Under the pieces are notes generated by a model that saw only the letters and a list, made by a program, of their open reading frames with translations, had not been told where the DNA came from and searched no databases. Below are positions 52,398-61,899 of a DNA stretch of 64,000 nt, piece by piece. A program made the translations under genes and the position numbers. Source of the stretch: Maribellus comscasis (GTDB lineage: Bacteria > Bacteroidota > Bacteroidia > Bacteroidales > Prolixibacteraceae); NCBI RefSeq assembly GCF_009762775.1, contig NZ_CP046401.1, positions 4,302,001-4,366,000 on the forward strand. Reading direction: 5' to 3'. The stretch's first letter is position 1; every line of letters starts with the position of its first letter.

Positions 52398-55340
52398 ATG
52401 GTAAAATATTGGAGAAGTTTAGACGAATTAAAAGATCCGGTAGCATTTAAAAAGAACGAGCTAAAGCTTGAAGTCGACACCAAAAGGGAGTTGTTCAAAA
52501 AAGAGTCGGCTTCGTCGAGGCGCGATTTCCTGAAAACTTTTGGTTTTAGCGTTGCAGCAGCGGCGGTTGTTGCGAGTTGTAAAAAACCGATTGATAAAGC
52601 AATTCCCTATCTGATAAAGCCCGAGGAAGTTACTCCAGGGATGGCCAATTATTATGCATCAACCTATTTTGATGCAAATGAATATTGCAGTGTATTGGTG
52701 AAAGTACGTGATGGCCGTCCGATAAAGATTGAAGGAAATAATTTGTCTTCTGTTTCTCAACAGGGAACCACAGCACGGGTGCAGGCTTCGGTTCTGAACT
52801 TATACGATGACGCGCGGTTTAAAACTCCTCTAAAACAAAGAAGTGCAACTGCCTGGGAAGAAGTGGATGCTGAAATCGTTCAGAAACTTGCGGAATTAAA
52901 AGCCGAAAACAGAAAAGTGGTTTTATTGACCTCAACCATTATATCTCCTTCAACAAAAAAGGTAATTGGTGAATTTCTTAAAGAATATCCAAATGCTGAG
53001 TGGCTGCAATATGATGCTGTATCGGCAACAGGAATTTTAAAGGCGAATCAGGCAAGTTTTGGAAAGGCTTTCCTTCCGGATTACCATTTTGAAAAAGCAA
53101 AGGTAATTGTAAGTTTTGGTGCCGATTTTCTCGGAACGTGGCTTTCGCCGGTGGAATATACAAAGGCTTATACTGCCGGAAGAAGGGTTTTGGAAGCTTC
53201 GGACGAAATGAATCGTCACTACCAATTCGAAACAGGGATGACTGTAACCGGTTCGAATGCAGATGTGCGTTTTCCGGTTAAACCTTCAGAAGAAGCTGTA
53301 ATTATTGCCGATTTGTATAATCAGTTGCTCTCCGCAAAAGGTATGGCACCAGTGTCTGGTCAAAAATCTTCGGTTGATTTATCCGGCCTGGTTGAAGACT
53401 TAATTGAAAATGAAGGAGAATCGCTGGTGGTTTCGGGCAGTAATGACGAGAATGTGCAAATTATTGTAAATGCAATAAATAATTTATTAGGGAATTATGG
53501 CTCCGCTATTTCCCTGAAAAAAACATTAAATACCCGCCAGGGACTGGATGATGAGTTCGAGTCTTTTCTCTCTGAACTGAACTCAGGCAATGTTTCCGGA
53601 GTTTTGTGTTGGGGAGTAAATCCGGTGTACAATCACCCCAAAGGAGAAACGATAAAAACGGCCCTGGAAAATATTTTTCTGTCGGTTTCTTTTGCTGACA
53701 GAAAGGATGAAACAACTGTTGCCTGTCAGTTTGTTTGCCCTGAACCACATTATCTGGAAGCATGGAACGATGCTGAACCCAAATCAGGGGTATACAGTTT
53801 GGCGCAGCCTACCATTCCAAAATTGTTCGACAGCCGGCAGCCACAGGAGTCGTTGGCGAGATGGAGTGGGACGGAGTCTCCCGATTTTTACACGTTTCTG
53901 AAAAACAATTGGGAGAATGAAATATTTGCTCAGCAAGATGAATTTGCAAATACGCAAATGTTTTGGAATGACGCCCTGCAAAAAGGAGTTTTTGAATCAG
54001 AACAGGAAATCTCTCAAAATATAAGTTACAGTGAAAATGGATTAGAAAATGCACTTTCTGCAATCCAACCTGCATCGACAGGTTGGGAAATTGCATTTTA
54101 TGAGAACATGGGAATGGTGAACGGCAGCTTTGCCAACAATCCGTGGCTACAGGAATTACCCGATCCTATTGCTAAAATTAGCTGGGATAATTTTGCTGCT
54201 GTGCCGGTAAAATGGGCAGAAGAAAACGGAGTTGCCAACGAAAGTGTTATCACGGTTAATGGTGTTGAATTACCTGTTTTTGTGCAACCGGGACAGGCGC
54301 CCGATACGATTTCTGTTGCGTTGGGCTACGGACGTCTGGTTGCCGGGAAGGTAGGTGAAGGAGTGGGTAAAAATATGTTTGCCCAAACAGTTGTCGAAAA
54401 TGGCGCAAAAAAATTCTGGCTTACAGGAGCTGAAGTGGTAAAAACGGAGAAGAGTTACAAACTGGCGCTTTCACAAACTCATCATTCCATGGAAGGAAGA
54501 CCGATTGTTCGCGAAACAACTTATGATGAGTGGAAGATCGATCCGGCTTCAGGTAACGAAAAACATGAGGAGGTGGAAGACCACCACGTTACACTCTACC
54601 CGGAGCCTGAGTTTAAAGGGCATCATTGGGGGATGGCTGTTGATTTGAGTTCATGTATCGGTTGCGGAAACTGCACAATTTCCTGTCAGGCTGAAAACAA
54701 TATTCAGGTGATTGGGAAGGAACAGGTTCGAAATCGCCGGATTATGCACTGGATAAGGGTAGACCGCTACTTTTCAAACGATGCTGAAAACCCTGAAGTA
54801 TATCACCAGCCGGTAATGTGTCAGCATTGCGATAACGCACCTTGCGAAAATGTGTGTCCGGTATCAGCTACACCGCACAGCGAGGAAGGATTAAATCAAA
54901 TGGCCTACAACCGTTGCGTAGGAACAAAATATTGTGTGAATAACTGTCCGTACAGAGTTCGTCGCTTTAACTGGTTTCAGTACATCAACAATGATGAGTT
55001 TGATTATGCATCAAACAGCGAGTTGGGAAGAATGGTATTGAATCCTGATGTAACAGTGCGTTCACGTGGTGTAGTAGAAAAATGTTCTTTCTGTGTTCAG
55101 CGGATTCAGGAGAAAAAGGCGCAGGCAAAAGTGGATGGCCGTCCGATTGAAGATGGCGAAATTCAGCCGGCTTGTGTCCAGTCTTGTCCGGGTAATGCAC
55201 TCGTTTTTGGCGATTTAAACAATCCGGAAAGTAAAATTTCCAAATTGTTTAAGAACGAAAGAAACTATCATTTGCTTGAAGAGCTTCACACACTTCCTTC
55301 AGTAGGATATTTGACAAAAGTAAGAAACAAAAAAGCTTAA
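52398..55340 (+). CDS. actB: ActB, TAT-variant molybdopterin-oxidoreductase/iron-sulfur subunit of ACIII
   Basis: A 980-residue fusion of a molybdopterin-oxidoreductase-like part and a ferredoxin-like part. A twin-arginine segment sits unusually inside, after a 40-residue leader (SRRDFLKTFGF at 40-50), as in TAT-variant-translocated ACIII proteins. The C-terminal part binds three or four Fe-S clusters: CIGCGNCTISC from C753, CQHCDNAPCENVCPV, CVGTKYCVNNCPYR and CSFCVQRIQ plus CVQSCP. The N-terminal part has lost obvious Mo-cofactor ligands, as is known for ActB. It lies 33 bp after actA. It sits on the periplasmic side and passes electrons from ActC/ActF to ActA. Confidence 0.93.
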   Translation: MVKYWRSLDELKDPVAFKKNELKLEVDTKRELFKKESASSRRDFLKTFGFSVAAAAVVASCKKPIDKAIPYLIKPEEVTPGMANYYASTYFDANEYCSVLVKVRDGRPIKIEGNNLSSVSQQGTTARVQASVLNLYDDARFKTPLKQRSATAWEEVDAEIVQKLAELKAENRKVVLLTSTIISPSTKKVIGEFLKEYPNAEWLQYDAVSATGILKANQASFGKAFLPDYHFEKAKVIVSFGADFLGTWLSPVEYTKAYTAGRRVLEASDEMNRHYQFETGMTVTGSNADVRFPVKPSEEAVIIADLYNQLLSAKGMAPVSGQKSSVDLSGLVEDLIENEGESLVVSGSNDENVQIIVNAINNLLGNYGSAISLKKTLNTRQGLDDEFESFLSELNSGNVSGVLCWGVNPVYNHPKGETIKTALENIFLSVSFADRKDETTVACQFVCPEPHYLEAWNDAEPKSGVYSLAQPTIPKLFDSRQPQESLARWSGTESPDFYTFLKNNWENEIFAQQDEFANTQMFWNDALQKGVFESEQEISQNISYSENGLENALSAIQPASTGWEIAFYENMGMVNGSFANNPWLQELPDPIAKISWDNFAAVPVKWAEENGVANESVITVNGVELPVFVQPGQAPDTISVALGYGRLVAGKVGEGVGKNMFAQTVVENGAKKFWLTGAEVVKTEKSYKLALSQTHHSMEGRPIVRETTYDEWKIDPASGNEKHEEVEDHHVTLYPEPEFKGHHWGMAVDLSSCIGCGNCTISCQAENNIQVIGKEQVRNRRIMHWIRVDRYFSNDAENPEVYHQPVMCQHCDNAPCENVCPVSATPHSEEGLNQMAYNRCVGTKYCVNNCPYRVRRFNWFQYINNDEFDYASNSELGRMVLNPDVTVRSRGVVEKCSFCVQRIQEKKAQAKVDGRPIEDGEIQPACVQSCPGNALVFGDLNNPESKISKLFKNERNYHLLEELHTLPSVGYLTKVRNKKA

Positions 55341-55350
55341 ATAAAAGCCT

Positions 55351-56736
55351 ATGTATAAAACAGAGGTACGCGGTAAATTAATAGATGGCGATAAAAGTTT
55401 TTCGCAGATTTCGCGGGAGATTACGGCTCCTATTAACGATAAAACACCGCTTTGGTGGTATGCCGCATTTTTAATTAGTTTGGGGATGTTTGGATTTGGC
55501 TTATATGCCAAATATATTACGGTTACAAAAGGGATTGGAACCTGGGGAGTAAATAACTCCATTGCCTGGGGCTGGGCCATCATTAATTTTGTGTGGTGGA
55601 TTGGAATCGGACATGCCGGTACCGCGTTTTCCATTTTTCTGTTGATTTTAAGGCAGAAATGGCGTACCGCGATTAACCGGGCTGCAGAAGCAATGACCGT
55701 TGTGGCTGTTTTTTGCGCAAGTTTATTTCCTTTACTCCATATGGGACGACCCTGGTTGTTTTTCTATATTTTTCCATATCCAAATACGCGGGGTCCGCTT
55801 TGGGTGAATTTTAATTCGCCGCTTTTCTGGGACTTTGTTGCAATTTCGGCTTATCTGCTTATCTCAGCAAGTTTCTGGTATTTTGGGATGGTTCCTGATT
55901 TTGCAACGATTCGCGATACCACAAAATCAAAAATTAAAAAAGCGGTTTATGGTTTTTTCTCGTTTGGATGGACCGGCTCGAGCAAAGAATGGTTACGTTT
56001 TGAAGGTTTGAGTTTTGTTCTGGGGGGAATTGCTGCGGTACTGGTAGTATCCGTTCACTCCATTGTATCAACCGACTTTGCCGTTTCGGTTGAACCGGGC
56101 TGGCACACAACTATTTTTCCACCCTATTTTGTTGTAGGGGCAATTTTCTCTGGTTTTGCCATGGTGCTGACCCTAGTTGTGCTGATGCGGGTTTTATATA
56201 AATTAAATGATTTTGTTACTGATTCTCATATCGATGCAGTTTGCCGGATTCTGATTTTTATTTCACTGATAATGGGAACTGCTTATATGACAGAAATATT
56301 TTTAGCCTGGTATTCAGGTTCTGAATATGAGATATATACCTTTTTCAAAAACAGGATTTTTGGTGAATATGCTTTTCAGTTTTGGGCCATGTTTATTTCC
56401 AATGCTATTGTTCCGCAGTTGTTTTGGTTCAAAAAAGTACGCCAGAAAATGTGGATGGTTTTTGTAATTTCTATCATTATCAACATTGGAATGTGGTTTG
56501 AAAGGTTCAATATTGTAATTACTTCGCTGAGCCATGATTATTTGCCTGCAAACTGGGCAACCTATTCACCGAGCTGGGTTGAAGTTGGATTTTTTGTAGG
56601 AACATTGGGAATGTTTATCGCTGGTGTTCTATTGTTTTTTCGCTTTATCCCGATTATTGCCATTTCTGAAATTAAAAGTGTGGCCAAGTTTAATAAGCCA
56701 CGCAAAGATCACTTAAAACATGCCGGTCATGAATAA
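55351..56736 (+). CDS. actC: ActC, NrfD/PsrC-like membrane subunit of ACIII
   Basis: A 461-residue polytopic protein, about ten helices, of the NrfD/PsrC family. The start TEVRGKLIDGDKSFSQISREITAPI is the usual ActC leader. Helix 2 carries the motif WWIGIGHAGTAFSIFLL with the quinol-site His, and the third carries LFPLLHMGRPWLFFYIFPYPNTRGPLWVNFNSPLFWD. It oxidises menaquinol together with ActF. It begins 10 bp after actB and overlaps actD at its end. Confidence 0.95.
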   Translation: MYKTEVRGKLIDGDKSFSQISREITAPINDKTPLWWYAAFLISLGMFGFGLYAKYITVTKGIGTWGVNNSIAWGWAIINFVWWIGIGHAGTAFSIFLLILRQKWRTAINRAAEAMTVVAVFCASLFPLLHMGRPWLFFYIFPYPNTRGPLWVNFNSPLFWDFVAISAYLLISASFWYFGMVPDFATIRDTTKSKIKKAVYGFFSFGWTGSSKEWLRFEGLSFVLGGIAAVLVVSVHSIVSTDFAVSVEPGWHTTIFPPYFVVGAIFSGFAMVLTLVVLMRVLYKLNDFVTDSHIDAVCRILIFISLIMGTAYMTEIFLAWYSGSEYEIYTFFKNRIFGEYAFQFWAMFISNAIVPQLFWFKKVRQKMWMVFVISIIINIGMWFERFNIVITSLSHDYLPANWATYSPSWVEVGFFVGTLGMFIAGVLLFFRFIPIIAISEIKSVAKFNKPRKDHLKHAGHE

Positions 56737-57229
56737 AGAGAAGTATATGTTGGGTGTTTTTAACGACGAAGACAGTCTTGTTGAGGCCTTTGAAAAAGTA
56801 AAAGCCAGAGGCATTTTACCCGTTGAAGTGTATACTCCTTATCCTATTCATGAAATTTTGGAGGGGATGGAGAAAAAAACAAGGATTACGCATGCTGCAT
56901 TTTTTTATGGTTTGTTTGCGGCGCTTGGTATTTTAGGCTTTCTTTATTATGCTGCGGTTATCGACTGGCCTCTTCAGTATGGAGGAAAACCATTTAATTC
57001 ATTTCCTTCATTTATTGTGGTTACCATTGTGGCCACTATTCTTTCCATTACTTTGCTTACACTTTTTACTTTCTCTGTGCGGGCGAAAATCTTTCCCGGA
57101 AAAAAGGCGGAGATTTTTCATGAGCGGGCGACTGACGATAAATTTGTGATGGTACTGGATAAAGATAGTCTGGGAGAAAATGCCGCAGAGATAGATTCAA
57201 TTATTAAAGAGCACGGAAAAATTGAATAA
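56729..57229 (+). CDS. actD: ActD, DUF3341 membrane subunit of ACIII
   Basis: About 166 residues from ATG 56729 (MNKEKYMLGVF); an ATG at 56720 is also in frame. The DUF3341 family pattern is present: YMLGVFNDEDSLVEAFEKVKARGILPVEVYTPYPIHEILEGM, two membrane helices at about 53-75 and 95-120, then an amphipathic C-terminal part DKFVMVLDKDSLGENAAEIDSIIKEHG. Its role is structural. It overlaps actC by 8 bp. Confidence 0.92.
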   Translation: MNKEKYMLGVFNDEDSLVEAFEKVKARGILPVEVYTPYPIHEILEGMEKKTRITHAAFFYGLFAALGILGFLYYAAVIDWPLQYGGKPFNSFPSFIVVTIVATILSITLLTLFTFSVRAKIFPGKKAEIFHERATDDKFVMVLDKDSLGENAAEIDSIIKEHGKIE

Positions 57230-57241
57230 CTTTTATTGATT

Positions 57242-57796
57242 ATGAAGAATACCACATATATAGGATTATTCAGCTTACTTTTTATTTTTTTGGCTTCGTG
57301 TGATTACAACCGACGGACCACGGGCTGGGAATATGGTCGCGACATGGCACACTCTGCAGCTTATGAAAGTTACACACCCAATTCCAATTTTTCGGATGGT
57401 AAAACCATGCAACCCCCTGTGGAAGGAACAATCCCACGGGGAATGGTCCCCTACGTTTTTGAAAAAACAGATGAAGACAGGGCATTGGCAGCGCAAACAC
57501 TGATGAATGAATTGGAACCGACTCCTCAAAATCTGGAACGTGGAAAAAGAATGTATGGTATTTACTGTATGCAATGTCATGGCGAAAAAGGAGACGGACA
57601 GGGAGCGTTGTATGTCAATAAAAAATATCCTTATCCGCCAGCCAGTTTGTTGAGTGAAAAAATGCTGGCCAATCCGGAAGCCGATATTTATCATGTTATA
57701 ACAGTTGGTTTTGGTGTTATGGGAGAACATGGTTCGATGATAAAACCCGAAGATCGCTGGAAAATAGCGATGTATATTAAAAAGGAATTACAGTAG
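57242..57796 (+). CDS. actE: ActE, monoheme cytochrome c lipoprotein of ACIII
   Basis: A 184-residue lipoprotein (MKNTTYIGLFSLLFIFLASC, Cys20) starting at ATG 57242. One heme site CMQCH is at 109-113, with a probable distal Met in the GVMGEHGSMIKPEDRW stretch. It carries electrons on the periplasmic face. The mature start (NRRTTGWEYGRDMAHSAAYESYTPNSNF) is characteristic of ActE. It lies 12 bp after actD. Confidence 0.93.
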   Translation: MKNTTYIGLFSLLFIFLASCDYNRRTTGWEYGRDMAHSAAYESYTPNSNFSDGKTMQPPVEGTIPRGMVPYVFEKTDEDRALAAQTLMNELEPTPQNLERGKRMYGIYCMQCHGEKGDGQGALYVNKKYPYPPASLLSEKMLANPEADIYHVITVGFGVMGEHGSMIKPEDRWKIAMYIKKELQ

Positions 57797-57828
57797 AAGC
57801 ATACCGAATAAGAGAAAAATAACCGGTT

Positions 57829-58989
57829 ATGGAGAACAAATTAGTTGTATCGAATAAATTTAAAATGCTCACATATGTATTAATTGGCATAGGTGTGCTT
57901 TCATTTATACTGGGTTTTATTTTTGATGCAAAAAGAACCTGGGCAAATTATCTGCTAAACAATTATTATTTTTTAATGCTGGCTATTGGAGCTGCTTTTT
58001 TTGGAGCTATTCAGTATATCGCAAATGCAGGTTGGTCGGCAGCGTTCAAGCGAATTCCCGAAGCGATGGTTGCCTATATCCCTTTTGCCGGAGTATTTTT
58101 TCTGATTATGTTTTTTGGAATGCACTCTATTTTTGAATGGACACATGATGAGGTGGTTCAACACGACCATTTGCTTCAACATAAATCACCCTATTTAAAC
58201 ATTCCTTTCTTTTTTGCACGGGTTGTTGTATTCTTTGGAGCATGGACATTGCTTTCAAAATATTTAAGGAAGATTTCTTTAAAGGAAGATGAGGTTGGCG
58301 GAATGGAATATTTTCATAAATCTGAATTTTATTCAAAGGTGTTTATTTTTGTCATCGCTTTTTCCTTTAGCATTTTTGCAGTCGACATGTTAATGTCGCT
58401 TGAACCGCACTGGTTTAGTACTTTGTTTGCCGGAAAAAGTTTTATTGCTGCATTTTTACACGGCTCTTCAGTAATAACATTAATTATAATTATACTTGCC
58501 AGAACAGGCCATTTTGATTTGTTGAACCGCAGCCATTTACATGATTTTACACGCTACATATTCATGACAAGTATAATTTGGGGTTATTTTAATTTCGCCG
58601 AGTTTATGCTCATTTGGTATGGAAACATCCCCGAAGAAACGTCCTGGTTTGTTCACCGCTGGGATGGTGCATACAAAGTTTTATTCTTTGCAAATATTTT
58701 AATCAATTGGTTTATACCTTTCATAGTATTGATGCCAAGAAAAACATCACGAAGTAAACTGATAATTACACCTGTTATTATTTTACTAATGATTGGTCAA
58801 TATACCGAATTATATTACATCATTTGGCCGGCAACCGTGCATGAAGCAAAATTTGGGCTACTGGAAATCGGGACATTTATCGGTTACCTTGGATTGTTTG
58901 CATGGGTTGTTTCAACCTGGTTGGCAAAAGCAAATCTGGTTCCGAAAAATCATCCCTATATGGAGGAAAGTGTTTATCATCATTTTTAG
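57829..58989 (+). CDS. actF: ActF, NrfD-like membrane subunit of ACIII
   Basis: A 386-residue polytopic protein, about ten helices, related to ActC. Helix motifs: YFLMLAIGAAFFGAIQYIANAGWSAAFKRIPEAMVAYIPF, then HEVVQHDHLLQHKSPYLNIPFFFARVVVFFG, DMLMSLEPHWFSTLFAGKSF, and YIFMTSIIWGYFNFAEFMLIWYGNIPEETSWF. It is the second quinol-site candidate and the last act gene. No SCO1, coxB, coxA or coxC follows; the next gene is on the opposite strand and ends 16 bp away. Confidence 0.92.
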   Translation: MENKLVVSNKFKMLTYVLIGIGVLSFILGFIFDAKRTWANYLLNNYYFLMLAIGAAFFGAIQYIANAGWSAAFKRIPEAMVAYIPFAGVFFLIMFFGMHSIFEWTHDEVVQHDHLLQHKSPYLNIPFFFARVVVFFGAWTLLSKYLRKISLKEDEVGGMEYFHKSEFYSKVFIFVIAFSFSIFAVDMLMSLEPHWFSTLFAGKSFIAAFLHGSSVITLIIIILARTGHFDLLNRSHLHDFTRYIFMTSIIWGYFNFAEFMLIWYGNIPEETSWFVHRWDGAYKVLFFANILINWFIPFIVLMPRKTSRSKLIITPVIILLMIGQYTELYYIIWPATVHEAKFGLLEIGTFIGYLGLFAWVVSTWLAKANLVPKNHPYMEESVYHHF

Positions 58990-59005
58990 AAAAAGGAAAA
59001 TTTGT

Positions 59006-60397
59006 TTAGTTTTTTGTTGTTGTCAATTCATGGTCGCCGCGAAGCATTTTAATACAGTTTCGCATCGTCCTGAAGTTATGATAGTTGATTTTCCAGTCTG
59101 AACCTTTTGGGGCTGAAACTTGTTCAGGACTTTTGTCAATTCCTTCTGAATACCAACCTTTGTGTTTATGGTCAATTTGAAAGGTTTGGATGTATTCCCA
59201 CTGTTTATCAAAATATTCCCTGTATTTGGGTTCATCCGGGAAAAGTTTTGACATCAGCAGCAAAGCATTCATAGCTTCAGCCTCGCTCCACCAAACCTTT
59301 GCATTGTGCATAATCGTTATGGTATCGGAACCTTGAAAATAATAGCCACGATCATAAATTCCGCCTTTTTTTTCGTCCCAACCGTTGTCAATGGTGTGAT
59401 CGACCATTTTTTTGGCCAATGCAAGTGTTTTTTTATCAATTTTCCCGTAAAGAGAGTGTGCCGCTTCCAGCAACAGGAAGCCGGTTTCAATATCATGTCC
59501 GAAAGAAACATGGTCGGTGGAAAGATTTTGCCGGATTATTTCCTCTGTAGAATCCCTGAATGAAATGGGTGTAAAATCTCTTTCCAGGAAAAGCGTGAGA
59601 TAGCCTTTGGGTGTTACTATTTTTTCTGAAATTAAATTAAACACTTCGTTAAGCCGGGTTTTAACCAATCCATCCGGCCAAACTTTATACAATTCAGTTA
59701 ATGCCTCCAGAACGTGAATCGAAGTATTTTGATCTTTCTGACTCATTCTTTTATAATCCGGTAATTCTTCGGGACGTTCAACCGGAGTTTCCTCCATTCT
59801 CGCTATACTAAGGGGATTTCCATTTCTCTCCAGATTATTGAAATATCCCGAATACACCGGGTCGTGACTATACTTTTCCAACCACAAAAAGGTCTGTTTT
59901 GCCAACTCCAACGCTTCTTCATTTTTGGTTAGATTATAATAAGCCATCAGGGCATAAATACCAAATGCATTTCCGTAGGCCATTTTTGCGCCACCAAAAT
60001 TTGTGGTACCAGGCTCTCCTTCGCGGTTCAGGGTGGTATAAAAACCTCCGTATTGCTTATCCCACATTTTGTTTTGCAGGAATTGAAATGCATGATCAGC
60101 AGTTTCCCGGTATTTATCATTTTGATAGAACATTGCTGCTTCAGAAAGTGTCCACAAGTGGCGGGTTTGGGTAACAATCATTTTATTTTGCGGCCCACTG
60201 GGCTGCCAGTCGAATGTAAAATTGCTCAGAAAGCCCCCATACACGGAGTCGATTGAACGGGGATACCAGGCATCCAGAATTTCGGTTTGAAGCGACAAGT
60301 TTAGTTCCTCTGTTAATGCTTTGTCTGAATTTGTTTTTTGGGAACAGCTAAAAGCAAGCGTTAACATGAACGGTATAAAAAGGACTGTCTTTTTCAT
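59006..60397 (-). CDS. AGE-family epimerase lipoprotein
   Basis: A 463-residue lipoprotein (lipobox AFSC, Cys18) with the (alpha/alpha)6 barrel of N-acylglucosamine/cellobiose 2-epimerases. Typical segments: KMIVTQTRHLWTLSEAAMFY, DHAFQFLQNKMWDKQYGGFYTTLNREG, ALELAKQTFLWLEKYSHDPVYSGYFNN, STDHVSFGHDIETGFLLLEAAH (catalytic His), KVWWSEAEAMNALLLM, and HKHKGWYSEG. The export signal is unusual for a sugar epimerase but seen in Bacteroidota mannan and beta-glucan loci. It may turn cellobiose- or mannobiose-type ends. It converges on the act operon. Confidence 0.85.
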   Translation of the reverse strand: MKKTVLFIPFMLTLAFSCSQKTNSDKALTEELNLSLQTEILDAWYPRSIDSVYGGFLSNFTFDWQPSGPQNKMIVTQTRHLWTLSEAAMFYQNDKYRETADHAFQFLQNKMWDKQYGGFYTTLNREGEPGTTNFGGAKMAYGNAFGIYALMAYYNLTKNEEALELAKQTFLWLEKYSHDPVYSGYFNNLERNGNPLSIARMEETPVERPEELPDYKRMSQKDQNTSIHVLEALTELYKVWPDGLVKTRLNEVFNLISEKIVTPKGYLTLFLERDFTPISFRDSTEEIIRQNLSTDHVSFGHDIETGFLLLEAAHSLYGKIDKKTLALAKKMVDHTIDNGWDEKKGGIYDRGYYFQGSDTITIMHNAKVWWSEAEAMNALLLMSKLFPDEPKYREYFDKQWEYIQTFQIDHKHKGWYSEGIDKSPEQVSAPKGSDWKINYHNFRTMRNCIKMLRGDHELTTTKN

Positions 60398-60964
60398 CTT
60401 TTTGGTTTCGTTCGGTTTCTACACGAAATATACAAAATTAAAAGGTGTATAAAGATTTATAGTACACTCAATCCGTTGAGAATATTGATTCATCTTTTTA
60501 TTCTAAAAGCAAAACTTCTGTAGGAACCATCATGCTTTATAAACATGTATGCCGGGAAAAGAAGGGATTCCTTCGGGATTACAAACCTTTAAATGGTATG
60601 TCCACCAGCTTACATCTGGTACCGTATAAATATAGCGACCTTATCTGTTTTTATTGAAGCTTTTTATATTTTCAGCATCGGGAAAATCTTCATTTTTTTT
60701 GAATATCTTTTACTACATTTTATTTGACACCAGCAAATAATTTAAATTAGAAATGTCTTTTTGGGATATTCAATAAAACACCTATACATGATTTTATCGA
60801 ATAATTGATTGTCAGTATCTTTTTTAGAAAAACAGGGTTCGTCGGTAAAAACATGATGTTTACCAGATTTAAATTTGAATTCAATAAATTGTTCTGCTAT
60901 TTTTAGAACCTTATAATTTGTAACTATTGAGTTAAAAAAGTTACCTATTTCTAAAACAAATTTT
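60398..60964. other. 567-bp region between epimerase and ABC transporter genes
   Basis: AT-rich, with no supportable gene. A minus-strand open frame at 60742-61110 reads partly across the ABC gene and is rejected as coding. No tRNA or strong hairpin was found. It must hold promoters for both divergent neighbours. Confidence 0.4.
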
Positions 60965-61888
60965 ATGGAGATTTTTAGCGCTAGAAATGTTGATAAAACT
61001 TTTGCCACCACAAAAGCTTTGTCGGATGTAAGTATTTCGGTAAACGAGCAAAGTATTTTCGGATTGCTTGGTCCAAACGGAGCAGGAAAAACGACACTAA
61101 TCAGGATCATTAATCAGATTACCGCCCCTGACAGTGGGGAAGTACTTCTGGAAGGCCGTAAAATGAAAGCCTCAGATGTTGCCCGGATTGGATATTTGCC
61201 CGAGGAACGTGGTTTGTACAAGAAGATGAAAATCGGTGAACAAGCCATTTACCTTGCGCAATTGAAAGGGTTGAGCAAACAGGAGGCCACCAGAAACCTG
61301 AAACATTGGTTTGAAAGGTTTGAAATAATGACCTGGTGGAACAAAAAAGTGGAAGAACTTTCAAAAGGAATGGCTCAAAAAGTACAGTTTATTACTACCG
61401 TAGTCCACAAACCCAGGTTGCTTATTTTTGATGAACCCTTTAGTGGCTTCGACCCGATTAATGCCAATCTCTTAAAACGTGAGATATTAAATTTGAGAGA
61501 TGAAGGGGCTACAATTATTTTTTCAACGCACAACATGGAGTCGGTTGAAGAACTTTGCGATCATATTGCGCTGATAAATAAATCAAAAAAAATTGTTGAC
61601 GGCCCAACCGATGAAATTCGGGAGAAATACAAACAGAATATTTTTGAAGTAAAATACAAGGGGGAGTTCGAAGAGGTTGAAAAGGCACTTGGACAAAAAA
61701 TGAAAATACTCGGACATGCTGAAAGTGAAAAAGAAAACCAACTTACGGTACAATATTTAAACGGTGATTCAAATAATAAGCTTATTCAGCAATTGCTTCC
61801 CGTGGCCGAAATCATCTCGTTTGAAGAAATTATTCCAAGCATGAATGATGTATTTATTACCGCTGTTGAAGAATCAAATAAAAAGTAA
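60965..61888 (+). CDS. ABC transporter ATP-binding protein (NatA-like)
   Basis: A 307-residue ATPase. Walker A is GPNGAGKTT (36-44), the Q-loop region follows, the signature is LSKGM, Walker B is LLIFDEPFSGFD, and the H-loop is STHNM. The C-terminal 80 residues (FEVKYKGEFEEVEKALGQKMKILGHAESEKENQ) fit the DUF4162 extension found in NatA-type ABC-2 exporters. It powers the permease encoded 11 bp downstream. Confidence 0.95.
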   Translation: MEIFSARNVDKTFATTKALSDVSISVNEQSIFGLLGPNGAGKTTLIRIINQITAPDSGEVLLEGRKMKASDVARIGYLPEERGLYKKMKIGEQAIYLAQLKGLSKQEATRNLKHWFERFEIMTWWNKKVEELSKGMAQKVQFITTVVHKPRLLIFDEPFSGFDPINANLLKREILNLRDEGATIIFSTHNMESVEELCDHIALINKSKKIVDGPTDEIREKYKQNIFEVKYKGEFEEVEKALGQKMKILGHAESEKENQLTVQYLNGDSNNKLIQQLLPVAEIISFEEIIPSMNDVFITAVEESNKK

Positions 61889-61899
61889 ATCAGTTTAAG

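Noticed and set aside
60742..61110. 122-residue minus-strand open frame
   Set aside because: Its first third lies antisense within the ABC ATPase gene and its start would be inside that gene; no domain or signal is recognisable.
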